Source of the DNA: Balneola sp.
GTDB lineage: Bacteria > Bacteroidota > Rhodothermia > Balneolales > Balneolaceae
Direction of reading: 5' to 3'
NCBI GenBank assembly: GCA_002696035.1
Contig: NZQV01000020.1
Coordinates: 71,071 to 135,070 of the forward strand
DNA length: 64,000 nt
A program made the position numbers and the translations under genes. How positions within the stretch are numbered: the stretch's first letter is position 1; every line of letters begins with the position of its first letter. This document shows positions 24,894-34,061 of the stretch, piece after piece. The notes below the pieces were generated by a model. It searched no databases. It was given only the letters and a program-made list of their open reading frames with translations, and had not been told where the DNA came from.

Positions 24894-26618
24894 ATGAATG
24901 CTGATATTGCCGACACAAAAGAAAAACATTTTAATGGACGGGGTGTAGGGGTTGGCGTCGGTATAGGCAAGTCTGTAGTGATCGATATTGAATCTGCTGA
25001 GGTCGAGCCTAATTCAATTTCTGAAAAAGATGTTGAGACACATAAAAAGAAATTTAGCAAGGCGAATAAAGGCCTGACTGAAGAGCTGGAGTTATTGGCG
25101 AAGGAATTAACGGATAAAAGTACCCGGGAGATCATTGAAGCCCAGTTACAGATCATTCAGGACCCTGAAATTGAGAAAAGTGTCTCGGCAATTATTGAAG
25201 AGAAATTGCTGACTGTGGAATATGCCATTTACAGCACCTACTGCAAGTTCATTGAGCGGTTAAAGGAAAGTGGTTCCGAATTGTTTAAGCAGCGTATTGT
25301 CGATCTTGAAGATATCAGAGACCGGTTGATCGCAATTGTTTGTAATCACACACATAAACATCCGGTTAAAAAAGGGGATGTGGTTGTGGCTAAGGATATA
25401 AGCCCGACAGAACTTGTGGCTTTTTATGAAAAAGGCATGGCCGGATTGGTGATGGAGAAAGGCGGACCGACCTCTCACGCAGCTATCATAGCGAAATCTC
25501 TTGGACTTCCTTGTGTGGTTAGTGTAAAAAAAGCGACTAAGAATATTGACGCAGGCGAGCAACTTATCCTGGATTCTGAAAGTGGCATGCTGATCTGTCA
25601 TCCCGATAAAGAAACGCTGAAATCCTACAGAAAAAAACAGAAAGACCGGCTAAAGTTATCCGCAAGAAAGTGCCGGGAAGTTTTTGAAACCAAAGATGGA
25701 CACCCATACCAGTTGCTTGCAAATATTGAATTTGAGGCGGAACTGCCCAAAGTTGCAGAGCATGGAGCCCGAGGAATTGGTTTGTTGCGAACGGAGAGTT
25801 TGTTGTTTGGAAGCCGAATTCGCAAGGGACAAGAAGATCAGGAAGTATTTTACAGTCACATTTTGGAAGGGACTGAAGGTCCTGTAACCATTCGTTTGTT
25901 TGATGTGGGGGGAGATAAAACGACAACACGTGCCAGCAAAGAGGATAATCCGTTTTTGGGATGGCGCGGGATCCGATTATTGCTGGATGAAAAGCAGCTT
26001 CTCCAAAATCAGCTTAAGGCCATTTTGAAAGTATCCGGAAAATATCCCGGAAGGATTAAAGTCCTGGTTCCGATGGTTTCGGTGATGGATGAAGTAGATA
26101 GCATCAAAAAAGAACTTGAAGAAGCTCGGGAGGCCGTTACCTCAGAAGGATATGCCGTAGATGAAGGTATTCAGCTTGGGTTGATGGTGGAGGTACCCAG
26201 CGTAGCAATTTCAGCCAGAAAATTTGCCCGGGAAGTAGACTTTTTAAGTATCGGCACCAACGATCTCACCCAATATACTATGGCTGTAGATCGCGGTAAT
26301 GAGCGTATTTCAGCCCTTTTTCAGCATTACCATCCATCGGTGCTTCAGCTTATAAAAACAACACAGGAAGGCGCTACTGAGGAAGGTGCAGACCTGAGTG
26401 TTTGCGGAGAACTTGCCGGCGATCCTGTTGGTGTGGCATTTCTCATTGGTGCGGGAATATCTGATCTCAGTATGCTTCCTCACTCCATTCCGGAAATAGC
26501 GGATCTTCTCAGTAGCTTTACCAAAAAAGAATTTGAAGCGTTCGCAGAATCAGCTCTTAACAGCAGCTCCGACAAGCAGGTCAAAGAATTATTCGAAAAG
26601 AGCTTCTGCCAAAAGTAA
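24894..26618 (+). CDS. ptsI: PTS enzyme I (PEP-protein phosphotransferase)
   Basis: Enzyme I takes phosphate from phosphoenolpyruvate and gives it to HPr. The 574 aa have the normal order. An N-terminal HPr-binding helical region comes first, then the phosphohistidine domain with GGPTSHAAIIAKSLGLP (active histidine). The PEP-binding barrel follows with GARGIGLLRTESLLFG, LFDVGGDKTT, DFLSIGTNDLTQY and the catalytic cysteine in DLSVCGELAGDP. I use the ATG at 24894 after the HPr stop; a TTG at 24870 inside ptsH is less likely. The N-terminal glycine-rich stretch RGVGVGVGIGKSVV is normal for the family. Confidence 0.95.
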   Translation: MNADIADTKEKHFNGRGVGVGVGIGKSVVIDIESAEVEPNSISEKDVETHKKKFSKANKGLTEELELLAKELTDKSTREIIEAQLQIIQDPEIEKSVSAIIEEKLLTVEYAIYSTYCKFIERLKESGSELFKQRIVDLEDIRDRLIAIVCNHTHKHPVKKGDVVVAKDISPTELVAFYEKGMAGLVMEKGGPTSHAAIIAKSLGLPCVVSVKKATKNIDAGEQLILDSESGMLICHPDKETLKSYRKKQKDRLKLSARKCREVFETKDGHPYQLLANIEFEAELPKVAEHGARGIGLLRTESLLFGSRIRKGQEDQEVFYSHILEGTEGPVTIRLFDVGGDKTTTRASKEDNPFLGWRGIRLLLDEKQLLQNQLKAILKVSGKYPGRIKVLVPMVSVMDEVDSIKKELEEAREAVTSEGYAVDEGIQLGLMVEVPSVAISARKFAREVDFLSIGTNDLTQYTMAVDRGNERISALFQHYHPSVLQLIKTTQEGATEEGADLSVCGELAGDPVGVAFLIGAGISDLSMLPHSIPEIADLLSSFTKKEFEAFAESALNSSSDKQVKELFEKSFCQK

Positions 26619-26677
26619 AGCAGGACCAACGATTATATCAGAAAAAAATTGAACACTGATTATCGTCCCGTATCCTG

Positions 26678-28015
26678 CTAACTGCTAATTATCTTTTCAA
26701 GCTCATTTCTATCCTTCGGTACATCGGTCATGTTTTCATAGCCATTTTCAGTGACCACAATATTGTCCTCGATGCGAATTCCACCAAAATCGAAAAGGTT
26801 GGTCAGTTTATCAGCATTAAGGAATTGTGACTGTGTATCATCTTCAAGAGCGGGAATCAGGAGGGCTGGGATGAAGTAAATCCCGGGCTCGATCGTGATC
26901 ACCATTCCGGGCTGCAGGTCTCGGCGGACACGGAGGAATTTTATTCCAGGCCGGTCGATGCGCTCTACTCCTTTGGGATACCCGCCTACATCATGGGTGT
27001 CAAGTCCAAGGAAATGGCCGAGTCCATGAGGGAAAAACAAGGCGAAAATATCATTTTCCATAATATCATCAAGAGAGCCTTTCAGGAGTCCAATGTCCTT
27101 CAAGCCCTGCATCATAGTTCGGGCAGCACTCAGGTGCAGATCTTCCATCTTCACCCCAACATCCACCGATTCAATACAGGAATTCAGGGCATTCAAAACG
27201 GCATCATATACACCTGCCTGTATGTCTGTAAACGTACCATTGGCCGGAAATGTACGGGTGATATCGGACGCATAGCCTTCATACTCATGACCGGCATCGA
27301 TCAAAAACAAATCGCCATCTTTGATCCGGCTGTTATTTTCCACATAGTGCAGGATGGCACCATTTTTTCCACCGGCAAATATTCCATTGTAGGCATCTTG
27401 CTGTAACCCGTTTTCATAATGAATTTTGGTGAAAAGGGCCTTCAGCTCATACTCGTGCATTCCGGGCTTAATGGCTTTCATTACTTCTGTATGCGCCAGA
27501 TTGTTGATCCGGGCAGACTTCCGCATGTATTCCAGCTCTTCATCAGTCTTGATGACACGGCAGTAAGTGAGGGCATCCTGAAGCGTTTCGATATCGGCTT
27601 CAAAACCACGGTCAAGATCTTCCACCAGCTCGGCATCAGCTTCGTTCAGGCAATACACCTTTCCCGGCTTGATCTCATTCATCACCGTTAAGATCTCGTT
27701 GGTAAAGTGAAGATGGTCGGGGTTATATTGCTCCTGCCATGCTTCCCGGGATTTCACATATCCATGCCATACTGCATATTGAGCATCTCTATTGGGTACA
27801 AAAAGATGATATTCTTCCGTTTTCAGATCAAGGATCAACGCGCAATCAGGTTCATTCACCCCTGTTAAATACCAGAAATTCGATTCCTGTCGGAAGGAAT
27901 ATTCATAATCTGTCTCATTTCGATAAAGGATATCCGAGCCTTGTATGAATACGACTCCACTTTGATTTTCTTCAAATAGGGAGAATAACTTCTTACGGTG
28001 ATTTTGATGCATCAT
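26678..28015 (-). CDS. pepP: Xaa-Pro aminopeptidase (M24)
   Basis: A 445-aa metallopeptidase that removes N-terminal residues before proline. Residues about 1-150 form the creatinase-like N-domain (SFRQESNFWYLTGVNEPDCA, typical of PepP). The pita-bread domain follows with all five metal ligands: the aspartates in FLIDAGHEYEGYASDITRT, the histidine in FFPHGLGHFLGLDTHD, and the glutamates in TIEPGIYF and GGIRIEDN. Two adjacent ATGs (28015 and 28012) can start it. An inverted repeat AGCAGGA/TCCTGCT (26619-26679) lies between it and the convergent ptsI and may help termination. Confidence 0.93.
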   Translation of the reverse strand: MMHQNHRKKLFSLFEENQSGVVFIQGSDILYRNETDYEYSFRQESNFWYLTGVNEPDCALILDLKTEEYHLFVPNRDAQYAVWHGYVKSREAWQEQYNPDHLHFTNEILTVMNEIKPGKVYCLNEADAELVEDLDRGFEADIETLQDALTYCRVIKTDEELEYMRKSARINNLAHTEVMKAIKPGMHEYELKALFTKIHYENGLQQDAYNGIFAGGKNGAILHYVENNSRIKDGDLFLIDAGHEYEGYASDITRTFPANGTFTDIQAGVYDAVLNALNSCIESVDVGVKMEDLHLSAARTMMQGLKDIGLLKGSLDDIMENDIFALFFPHGLGHFLGLDTHDVGGYPKGVERIDRPGIKFLRVRRDLQPGMVITIEPGIYFIPALLIPALEDDTQSQFLNADKLTNLFDFGGIRIEDNIVVTENGYENMTDVPKDRNELEKIISS

Positions 28016-28097
28016 AATGGGTTGAAAAGACTTTTGGTGAAAGTTTTTTATGGATTGGAGAATAGGGAAATAGCCGGTGAATATCGACCCCGTTGCC

Positions 28098-29051
28098 TCA
28101 GGAAAATGTTAAAAGCAGTTGGCGGATGCTAGGTATAATTTCTGCAAGATCGATCTCAAAATTAAAATCGGTTCTCTTGGAGAGATCAAGCTTCTTTACG
28201 CCCTGGGCAGAATGAATTTCAGTATTTGGGTGTACATCTTCAGCCAGCAGATTTAAAGAGGTGGTAAAAAAAGCAGTGTTGGCGCCATTTTGATTTAGCA
28301 CGCCATTCAGTTGGCTCCCGCCATAAGGATTTGCAGAAATACTCAAGCCGATTTTACTGTTTTCGGGTTGACCAAAAATGCGGTAATAATGGCTCAAAGC
28401 GAACTCAGGAGAAAACCCATCGAAATTCAGAAACTTGACCGGTTGATGGGCTTCTCCAAACAAAAGCCTGCATTGTTCGGTGAGATAAGACCGGATTTTG
28501 GGCGCGGGTTTTGATCCGATGAAGGCTCTTTCTTCCCAGTAAAGAGACGCATACTCAGGTGAACCATTGGGTTGAAATTGTTCTGGGATTTCAGGGCATG
28601 CATGAACTTTATCGTCCTCACTTTTGAACCAAAAATCCAGCATGCCATTACTGATGAGCAAGAAAGGAGCTCCCACTTTCTGATTGTACCGGGCAATTTG
28701 GATAGCGGCCTTTTCATCGAGTTTGATATCCGGTGCTTTGCATTCAACAAGCAATAAGGGCTTGAAATCCTGATCGTAGCAAATGATGTCGGTTCGGGAA
28801 GAGGATTTGTCGCCCGCCAGCTTTACCGGGCTTTCAAAAGAAATACGGGAGGTGGAAACGTTTGCTTCCATGGTAAGATAATCGACCAGGGCCAGTCGTA
28901 CCCGTTCTTCGGGCCGAATGACAAAAGTCTTTTTAAGGATGGGATTCCAAAGTAGTTTTTGTCCATCCCGGAATCGGAATTGCGGATAGTGTGCGAGTGC
29001 GTTACTTAACAAAATAGATCCGATTTTGTAGGTTCGCCGCAAAGTTAACAC
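28098..29051 (-). CDS. stand-alone HsdR N-terminal-domain protein
   Basis: A 317-aa protein with the type I restriction enzyme R protein N-terminal nuclease fold. Residues about 40-150 show RPEERVRLALVDYL, SSRTDIICYDQDFKPLLLVECKAP and IQIARYNQKVGAPFLLISNG. The D and ExK pattern of PD-(D/E)xK nucleases is visible as TDI and VECKAP. No helicase domain follows, and no methylase or specificity gene is nearby, so this is not a restriction system. Bacteroidota carry many short relatives of about 150 aa; this one has an extra C-terminal half of about 160 residues with no family I know. The GTG at 29051 is the best start available. Confidence 0.75.
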   Translation of the reverse strand: MLTLRRTYKIGSILLSNALAHYPQFRFRDGQKLLWNPILKKTFVIRPEERVRLALVDYLTMEANVSTSRISFESPVKLAGDKSSSRTDIICYDQDFKPLLLVECKAPDIKLDEKAAIQIARYNQKVGAPFLLISNGMLDFWFKSEDDKVHACPEIPEQFQPNGSPEYASLYWEERAFIGSKPAPKIRSYLTEQCRLLFGEAHQPVKFLNFDGFSPEFALSHYYRIFGQPENSKIGLSISANPYGGSQLNGVLNQNGANTAFFTTSLNLLAEDVHPNTEIHSAQGVKKLDLSKRTDFNFEIDLAEIIPSIRQLLLTFS

Positions 29052-29096
29052 ATCCCATCGAATCTCAAAATATTGATTGGTAACAAACCTATGAAA

Positions 29097-29124
29097 GTCA
29101 TTCCCGCGGAGGCGGGAATCTAAT
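29097..29124. repeat. dispersed palindromic element, copy 2
   Basis: This reads GTCATTCCCGCGGAGGCGGG then AATCTAAT, with a perfect inverted core ATTCCCGC-GGAG-GCGGGAAT. It lies between the yidC stop and the HsdR-domain gene. It differs from copy 1 at 3 positions, and the changes at both arms keep the pairing, which argues for selection on the hairpin. Confidence 0.8.
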
Positions 29125-29165
29125 TATCTTTCAGGAGGGACTGCATTATAGGTAAAAGGTCTAGC

Positions 29166-30974
29166 TTAAGCTTTCGCAGGTTTATCCTCTTTATCGCCAT
29201 GCAAACTTCGCTTAATGAAGAACTGCTGAAGGATAGAGAGCACGTTGAAAATGAGATAATACAAACTCAAGCCTGCTGCAAAGTTATTGAAGATAAACAG
29301 CAGCATTACCGGGAAGATGTATTGAAGCATTTTCATTTGTCCGGCCATAGGGCTGGAACCACCACCACCGCTCATTCCACCTGTAAGTTTACTTTGAACC
29401 ATCATGGCTGCGGTCATAAGTAATACAAAACCGGCTATTTGGTCACCAAGGAATGGGATCTCGAATGGCAGTGTGAATATATAATCGGGTGCAGAAAGGT
29501 CACCGGCCCACAGGAATTCTTCCTGACGTATCATAATAGAATTCTGGAAATAACGCCAAAGCGTGATCAGGATCGGGAACTGAAGCAGGTTAGGTAAACA
29601 TCCGCCCAATGGATTTACTTTGTTCTTGCGATAGAGATCCATCGTAGCTTTTTGTTGCTTCTGCGGATTGTCTTTGTACTTCTCCTGAATTTCTTTCATC
29701 TGGGGCTGAAGTTCGCCCATGGCTGCCATGCTTTTGTAACTCTTGTAAGTAAGAGGAGAAAGAACCAATTTCACCAGCGAGGCAAACACGATAATGATAA
29801 TTCCATAATTGCTGGTAAAGCCCGACATGAATTCAAAGAAAGGGATCACCATCCAGCGTACAAAAGGATCGGAGAACCACCGCAGCCAGCTCCAGCCTAC
29901 ATCTACCATATCGTAGGCATGTTCATCGATCTGAGTGAGTTCACGGTACTTCAGAGGTCCAAGATATAACCGGAATGAGACCGCGCCCTGATCATCTAAA
30001 TTGGTGCGGATCGAAGAGGTATATCTATGATCCGTATTTGCGTTGTCAGCCTCACCTGTTACTTCTCCAGTTAGCATTGCCGCATCGGTTGGAGAGAGAG
30101 GTTTTATGACCTGTGTAAAGAATTTCGTTTTGGTAGAAGTCCAGTCAATATTTCCATTGATTGTAGTTTCCTCGCGGCCGGCTTCATCCAGTTTGAACTT
30201 CTCAAGCTCACCACCTGCGTATACATAAGCGGCGGTTTCAAGAGCATCCTGTGTGGGATCTTTTTCTGTGAAATTGAGTGGAGCTGTCCACCCGAAGTCT
30301 ATATCGCCACCAATAATATAATCCTGCAGTCCTATGAACTGAACATCAACATCCACCTCGTAGTTTTCCCCGTTAAGGAGGTATGTTACCTGCACTTCCC
30401 GGCCATCATCCAGGGTTAACTCATAGCGGATCTCCCGTTGTTCACCTTCAGCTATGGTTATGGAGGAGCCCCGTGTAACCTGATCGAAATAAATATTCTG
30501 GGTCTCAATATTATAATTTTCCTCTGACAGGAATCCGATATTGTAAGCAGACCTGGTAGTGTCATCTATCAGCTGAACCGGACGTCCATCCCAGGTGTCG
30601 TATTGGTTGAGCTTAAAAGAAGAAGGTCCAGCACCTTTGTTATTGAATATCGCGGTGTATAAAGGAGTTGTGACTTTGATCTTTTGCTGTACCGTGTCCT
30701 GGAACTGGGCAAATAAACCTTGTACCACGACCTCATCATCATCTTCCTGGCCGATGGATTCTTGCCGAGAAAAATCATCTTCCTGTGCGGCAACCTCATC
30801 TTGGTCTTGTTCGAGTGAATCCTGCCGGTTTTGCTCAATTAAAGCTAAACTATCCTGAACGGCTTGGTCGCGTTGTTGCTGAGCTAGTTCTTCTTCAGAT
30901 GGCATGGTGAAATAAAACCATCCCAACATCAGTAAAAAGATCAAAACAAATCCGGTGGCGGTATTCTTATCCAA
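29166..30974 (-). CDS. yidC: membrane protein insertase YidC
   Basis: YidC inserts proteins into the inner membrane, with or without SecYEG. The 602 aa start with the N-terminal anchor ATGFVLIFLLMLGWFYF. A periplasmic domain of about 300 residues follows (TPLYTAIFNNKGAGPSSFKL), then the five-helix 60KD_IMP core with NYGIIIIVFASLVKLVLSPL and PLGGCLPNLLQFPILITLW. A Gly/Met-rich loop (KLTGGMSGGGGSSPMAG) lies in the core, where many Bacteroidota members have it. An acidic Q/E/D-rich stretch follows the first helix. rnpA ends 11 bases upstream, the standard rpmH-rnpA-yidC order but without yidD. Confidence 0.96.
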   Translation of the reverse strand: MDKNTATGFVLIFLLMLGWFYFTMPSEEELAQQQRDQAVQDSLALIEQNRQDSLEQDQDEVAAQEDDFSRQESIGQEDDDEVVVQGLFAQFQDTVQQKIKVTTPLYTAIFNNKGAGPSSFKLNQYDTWDGRPVQLIDDTTRSAYNIGFLSEENYNIETQNIYFDQVTRGSSITIAEGEQREIRYELTLDDGREVQVTYLLNGENYEVDVDVQFIGLQDYIIGGDIDFGWTAPLNFTEKDPTQDALETAAYVYAGGELEKFKLDEAGREETTINGNIDWTSTKTKFFTQVIKPLSPTDAAMLTGEVTGEADNANTDHRYTSSIRTNLDDQGAVSFRLYLGPLKYRELTQIDEHAYDMVDVGWSWLRWFSDPFVRWMVIPFFEFMSGFTSNYGIIIIVFASLVKLVLSPLTYKSYKSMAAMGELQPQMKEIQEKYKDNPQKQQKATMDLYRKNKVNPLGGCLPNLLQFPILITLWRYFQNSIMIRQEEFLWAGDLSAPDYIFTLPFEIPFLGDQIAGFVLLMTAAMMVQSKLTGGMSGGGGSSPMAGQMKMLQYIFPVMLLFIFNNFAAGLSLYYLIFNVLSILQQFFIKRSLHGDKEDKPAKA

Positions 30975-30985
30975 AAGTATGCGTT

Positions 30986-31417
30986 TTATAAAGGTGATCG
31001 ATTTGCAGAAACACGCTCACGCAGTTCAGTCAAAAGTTCGACTACCTGACTTTGAACGGTTTCGAAAGATAGGGTTGTGCGCTTTGCCAAAAAAGCATAG
31101 TGGAGCCCTATGTCAGTAAATTCCGGCAAATCAGTGATGATATGTTGGTTGAGCCGGTAAGCTTCACGCAGAAGTCGCTTGGTGCGATTGCGATGCACAG
31201 CATTACCGATCTTTTTTGGAGCAATGAAGCCAACAAGAAGGTTCCGGCCGGCATCAGGGTAGGTGGCATACCGAAGATTTACATCCTTATTTTTAATAAG
31301 AGAGGAACCTGAAAAAAGTTCCTCGAAATTTCGTCTGCCACTTAAAATGTGAGATTTGGGTAAGGTAAATCTATGTGAACCTGAACCAGTCAGATTACTT
31401 AGCTCCTTTTCTCTCAT
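30986..31417 (-). CDS. rnpA: ribonuclease P protein component
   Basis: The protein cofactor of RNase P, which matures tRNA 5' ends. [19 protein letters not shown] marks the N-terminal substrate region, and the RNR-type RNA-binding motif is [21 protein letters not shown]. The C-terminus contains [17 protein letters not shown]. At 143 aa it is normal. The ATG at 31417 lies 23 bases inside the end of rpmH; the adjacent GTG at 31420 is the alternative. No later start codon occurs before the conserved part, so the overlap with rpmH appears real. Confidence 0.93.
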   Translation of the reverse strand: MREKELSNLTGSGSHRFTLPKSHILSGRRNFEELFSGSSLIKNKDVNLRYATYPDAGRNLLVGFIAPKKIGNAVHRNRTKRLLREAYRLNQHIITDLPEFTDIGLHYAFLAKRTTLSFETVQSQVVELLTELRERVSANRSPL

Positions 31418-31553
31418 CACTGACGGTTAGCTTGTGACGGCCTTTCTTGCGTCGACGAGCTAAAGTCTTGCGGCCATTTTTGGAAGCCATGCGCTCGCGA
31501 AAGCCGTGTTTGTTCTTACGCTTTTTATTACTTGGTTGATACGTGCGTTTCAT
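31395..31553 (-). CDS. rpmH: ribosomal protein L34
   Basis: A 52-aa, very basic protein that is part of the large ribosomal subunit. Read from the ATG at 31553, it begins [20 protein letters not shown] and continues [19 protein letters not shown], the L34 signature, ending with a short extra tail ([13 protein letters not shown]). The stop at 31395 lies 23 bases inside the rnpA reading frame. No dnaA is next to it, as expected for this phylum. Confidence 0.96.
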   Translation of the reverse strand: MKRTYQPSNKKRKNKHGFRERMASKNGRKTLARRRKKGRHKLTVSDERKGAK

Positions 31554-31599
31554 GAATATGGATATTTTATACGTTCAATTTCTTATCCGAAAAAGGCTT

Positions 31600-31631
31600 T
31601 AAATATAAAGAGAATCTCAGAAAAAACAGAA
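31600..31631 (-). promoter_or_regulatory. possible rpmH promoter
   Basis: On the minus strand TATATTTA (31607-31600) matches the -7 consensus TAnnTTTG except for the last base. At 21 bases further upstream stands TTC rather than TTG. The box is about 47 bases from the rpmH start codon, which would leave a 5' leader of roughly 40 bases. Confidence 0.35.
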
Positions 31632-31749
31632 CTATTATTTAACTCAATTAACTTCCGGTTTGATAGCGGTTTACTTTGTGTGAATACTAACTTTTAACGA
31701 TGTTAGTTTACTACATATGAGTGAATTCATTCAATCTAATTTGGATAAT

Positions 31750-32538
31750 ATGAGTATCAAAACGCTGCAATTAACTGGGATCTTAATTTTAATTCCGTTC
31801 TTTGGGGGTGTGATGCTTCAGGAAACACAGGCGCAGCCCAACAAAGAAGAATTACTAGAGCAGGCCTCTGAGTATTTCAGTCAGTCACAAGAATCAGAAG
31901 CGCTGAAAGCTTATCTGGATGTGCTGAAAGTGGATGGTGATAATTTCGAGGCATTATGGCATATAAGTTTACTCCATGCAAGAATTGGCTATCGGGCGGA
32001 GTCTAAAGCACAGATGAGGGAGTATTATGAGGAGTCATTAAAATATGCGGAGGAAGTTTTGCAGAAATATCCGGAGGAGGGAAGATCTCATTTTGTGTAT
32101 GCAGTGGCGAACGGACGTATTTCAGATATATCGGGTTCAAAAGTGAGGATCGAAAAGTCACATGTCGTAAAAAGACATATAGACAAAGCATTAGAAATGA
32201 TGCCTGAATTCGGGCCTGCCTGGCATCTTCTGGGCTTGTGGCACAGTAAAGTTGCGAATGTAGGCTCTGCACAAAAGTTTGCAGCAGGGATGTTTTCGAA
32301 AGGATTGCCCAAAGGCGCTTCCAATGCCAAAGCAGCTCAGTATATACGGAAAGCCATTGACTTAGAACCGTCCCAAACGCTTCGCTTTAAACTGGATCTG
32401 GCCCAACATTATCAGCGAGCGGGAGAGGATCAAAAAGCGATAAGTGTACTCAATGAGGTGCTGAAAATGAATGCTGAAACGGAAATCGATCAATGGAATC
32501 TGGAGCGTGCCAGAGATTTGTTAGATGACCTTATGTGA
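31750..32538 (+). CDS. exported TPR protein resembling RMD proteins
   Basis: A 262-aa protein with a signal peptide (LQLTGILILIPFFGGVML, cleavage after QETQA) and tetratricopeptide-like helices. The segment WHLLGLWHSKVANVGSAQK with MFSKGLPKGASNAKAAQY resembles eukaryotic regulator of microtubule dynamics (RMD) proteins, which have HLLGRWCYEVA and similar words. FYSQSQE-type repeats and HYQRAGEDQKAISVLNEV near the end are canonical TPR. An upstream ATG at 31717 would add 11 residues before the signal peptide and seems less likely. It is probably periplasmic; its function is unknown. It is convergent with the sugar dehydrogenase gene. Confidence 0.75.
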   Translation: MSIKTLQLTGILILIPFFGGVMLQETQAQPNKEELLEQASEYFSQSQESEALKAYLDVLKVDGDNFEALWHISLLHARIGYRAESKAQMREYYEESLKYAEEVLQKYPEEGRSHFVYAVANGRISDISGSKVRIEKSHVVKRHIDKALEMMPEFGPAWHLLGLWHSKVANVGSAQKFAAGMFSKGLPKGASNAKAAQYIRKAIDLEPSQTLRFKLDLAQHYQRAGEDQKAISVLNEVLKMNAETEIDQWNLERARDLLDDLM

Positions 32539-32627
32539 TCACTTTTCTATCAAGATGAAGTATCTTAAATGAGCAGTAAAGACAGTTTACTTTATAAATT
32601 AAACTAAGGTTCCACATCCTTTTTATC

Positions 32628-34061
32628 CTATTTTATCAGGGTCATTTTCCGGGTCAGTGTGGTGGAACCGGATTGAAGTTGGTAGATATATACACCGCTG
32701 GTTAAGGATGAGGCATCGAAGGATATGGTGTAGCTGCCCGCTGCTTTTCGTGTGGATTCTAACACCCGAATTTTCTGCCCAAGCATATTGAATACACTCA
32801 ATTCTATATCAGCTGCTTCTGGTAGCTGGTAAGTAATTTGCGTGGAGGGGTTGAATGGATTGGGATAGTTCTGTTGCAGTTGGAAGGTGCTCGGAACTTC
32901 CTCTTTCTGTTCACTGGAAGTTGCAATAGAACGAAACGTGTAAATATTGCCGTCAAAAGATCCGAGGTATAAGTTCCGGTCTTGATCTTCTCCAAACATA
33001 ATAAGCTGGTTTCCACTAAACTGAGCCAAAACTTGATTATCTGAAGCTTCGTCTCCATCCCAGGCCAGCGACCAAATATAGCCAGAGGCGAAATCAGCGT
33101 ACACATAACGCTCTTCCAGTTCCGGTGCTTTTGTACCACGATATACAAATCCACCGGTAATGGATCCGCCTAAGTCCCGCCCATATTCATATACAGGAAG
33201 TACTAATCCGGATGTATCACAACCTTCAGAGGGATCAAAACAAAGACTGCCTTCCATAGTATTCCAACCATAATTCAGGCCTTTTTCTACCACATTGATC
33301 TCTTCGCGGGTAGATTGTCCCACATCAGCCACCCATAATTCATCCGTTTCGGCATCAAAGCTAAAGCGGTAGGGATTTCGGAATCCATAGGCATAGATCT
33401 CTTCCCGATATCCTTCATCATTATTTACATAGGGATTATCATCTGGGATGGCATAATTCAGGTCATCTTCGGTGCTGTCCACATCAATACGCAAAAGAGA
33501 ACCCAAAAGTGTAGCTCGGTCTTGACCGTTTTCTTCAGGATCACCACCACTGCCTCCATCACCAAGGGCGATATACAAGTAGTTATCAGGCCCGAAATGA
33601 ATTTGCCCGGCATTATGGTTGGAATAAGGCTGATCAATCTCCATCAGCATAAGTTCAGAATCTTCATTCACTGAATTCTGATCATCGGGTACTTCGAAAC
33701 GGGATACTATTGATCGAAAGGGATTTCCAGCAGTGTAATACACATACACATAACCGTTGGATTCAAAATCGGGATGAAAATCAAAGCCCAGCAAACCGCC
33801 TTCGCCGGAGGTGTTTACGGCTCCTTCAATATCCAGAAATACATCCATTTCAGAAGTTGTGACATCATTTTTAAAAGTCAGGATACGACCGCTTCGTTCG
33901 GCTACATACACCTGATCGTCGGATTGGCTGGCAAACTGGTAGTCGATGGGAGCATTGAAGCTTAGGTTGGGATAGGCGTTTACCACTTCAACCTGAGCAT
34001 TGGTATGGATACTGAAAAGTGATAAAAATGAGGCTATAAAAACACGGATAACTAATTTCAT
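32628..34061 (-). CDS. secreted PQQ-type sugar dehydrogenase with T9SS sorting tail
   Basis: A 477-aa soluble aldose/sorbosone dehydrogenase-like protein, a six-bladed propeller oxidising sugars with PQQ. It starts with a signal peptide ending in HTNA. Family motifs are GGLLGFDFHPDF, NHNAGQIHFGPDNYLYIALG, AYGFRNPYRFSFD and GLNYGWNTMEGSLCF. The last 80 residues are a type IX secretion sorting domain (QNYPNPFNPSTQITYQLPE, then LGQKIRVLE and SGVYIYQLQSG), so the mature protein is expected outside the outer membrane. It stands alone between a TPR gene and glyS. The oxidised sugar is unknown. Confidence 0.88.
   Translation of the reverse strand: MKLVIRVFIASFLSLFSIHTNAQVEVVNAYPNLSFNAPIDYQFASQSDDQVYVAERSGRILTFKNDVTTSEMDVFLDIEGAVNTSGEGGLLGFDFHPDFESNGYVYVYYTAGNPFRSIVSRFEVPDDQNSVNEDSELMLMEIDQPYSNHNAGQIHFGPDNYLYIALGDGGSGGDPEENGQDRATLLGSLLRIDVDSTEDDLNYAIPDDNPYVNNDEGYREEIYAYGFRNPYRFSFDAETDELWVADVGQSTREEINVVEKGLNYGWNTMEGSLCFDPSEGCDTSGLVLPVYEYGRDLGGSITGGFVYRGTKAPELEERYVYADFASGYIWSLAWDGDEASDNQVLAQFSGNQLIMFGEDQDRNLYLGSFDGNIYTFRSIATSSEQKEEVPSTFQLQQNYPNPFNPSTQITYQLPEAADIELSVFNMLGQKIRVLESTRKAAGSYTISFDASSLTSGVYIYQLQSGSTTLTRKMTLIK

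Noticed and set aside
26619..26679. inverted repeat AGCAGGA/TCCTGCT as terminator
   Set aside because: The arms are only 7 bases with a loop of about 47 and no T-tract; too weak to list as a terminator.
28098..29051. type I restriction-modification system
   Set aside because: Only the HsdR N-terminal domain is present; no helicase part, HsdM or HsdS.
30986..31553. replication origin next to rpmH-rnpA
   Set aside because: No dnaA, no clustered DnaA-box words and no AT-rich unwinding region were seen nearby.
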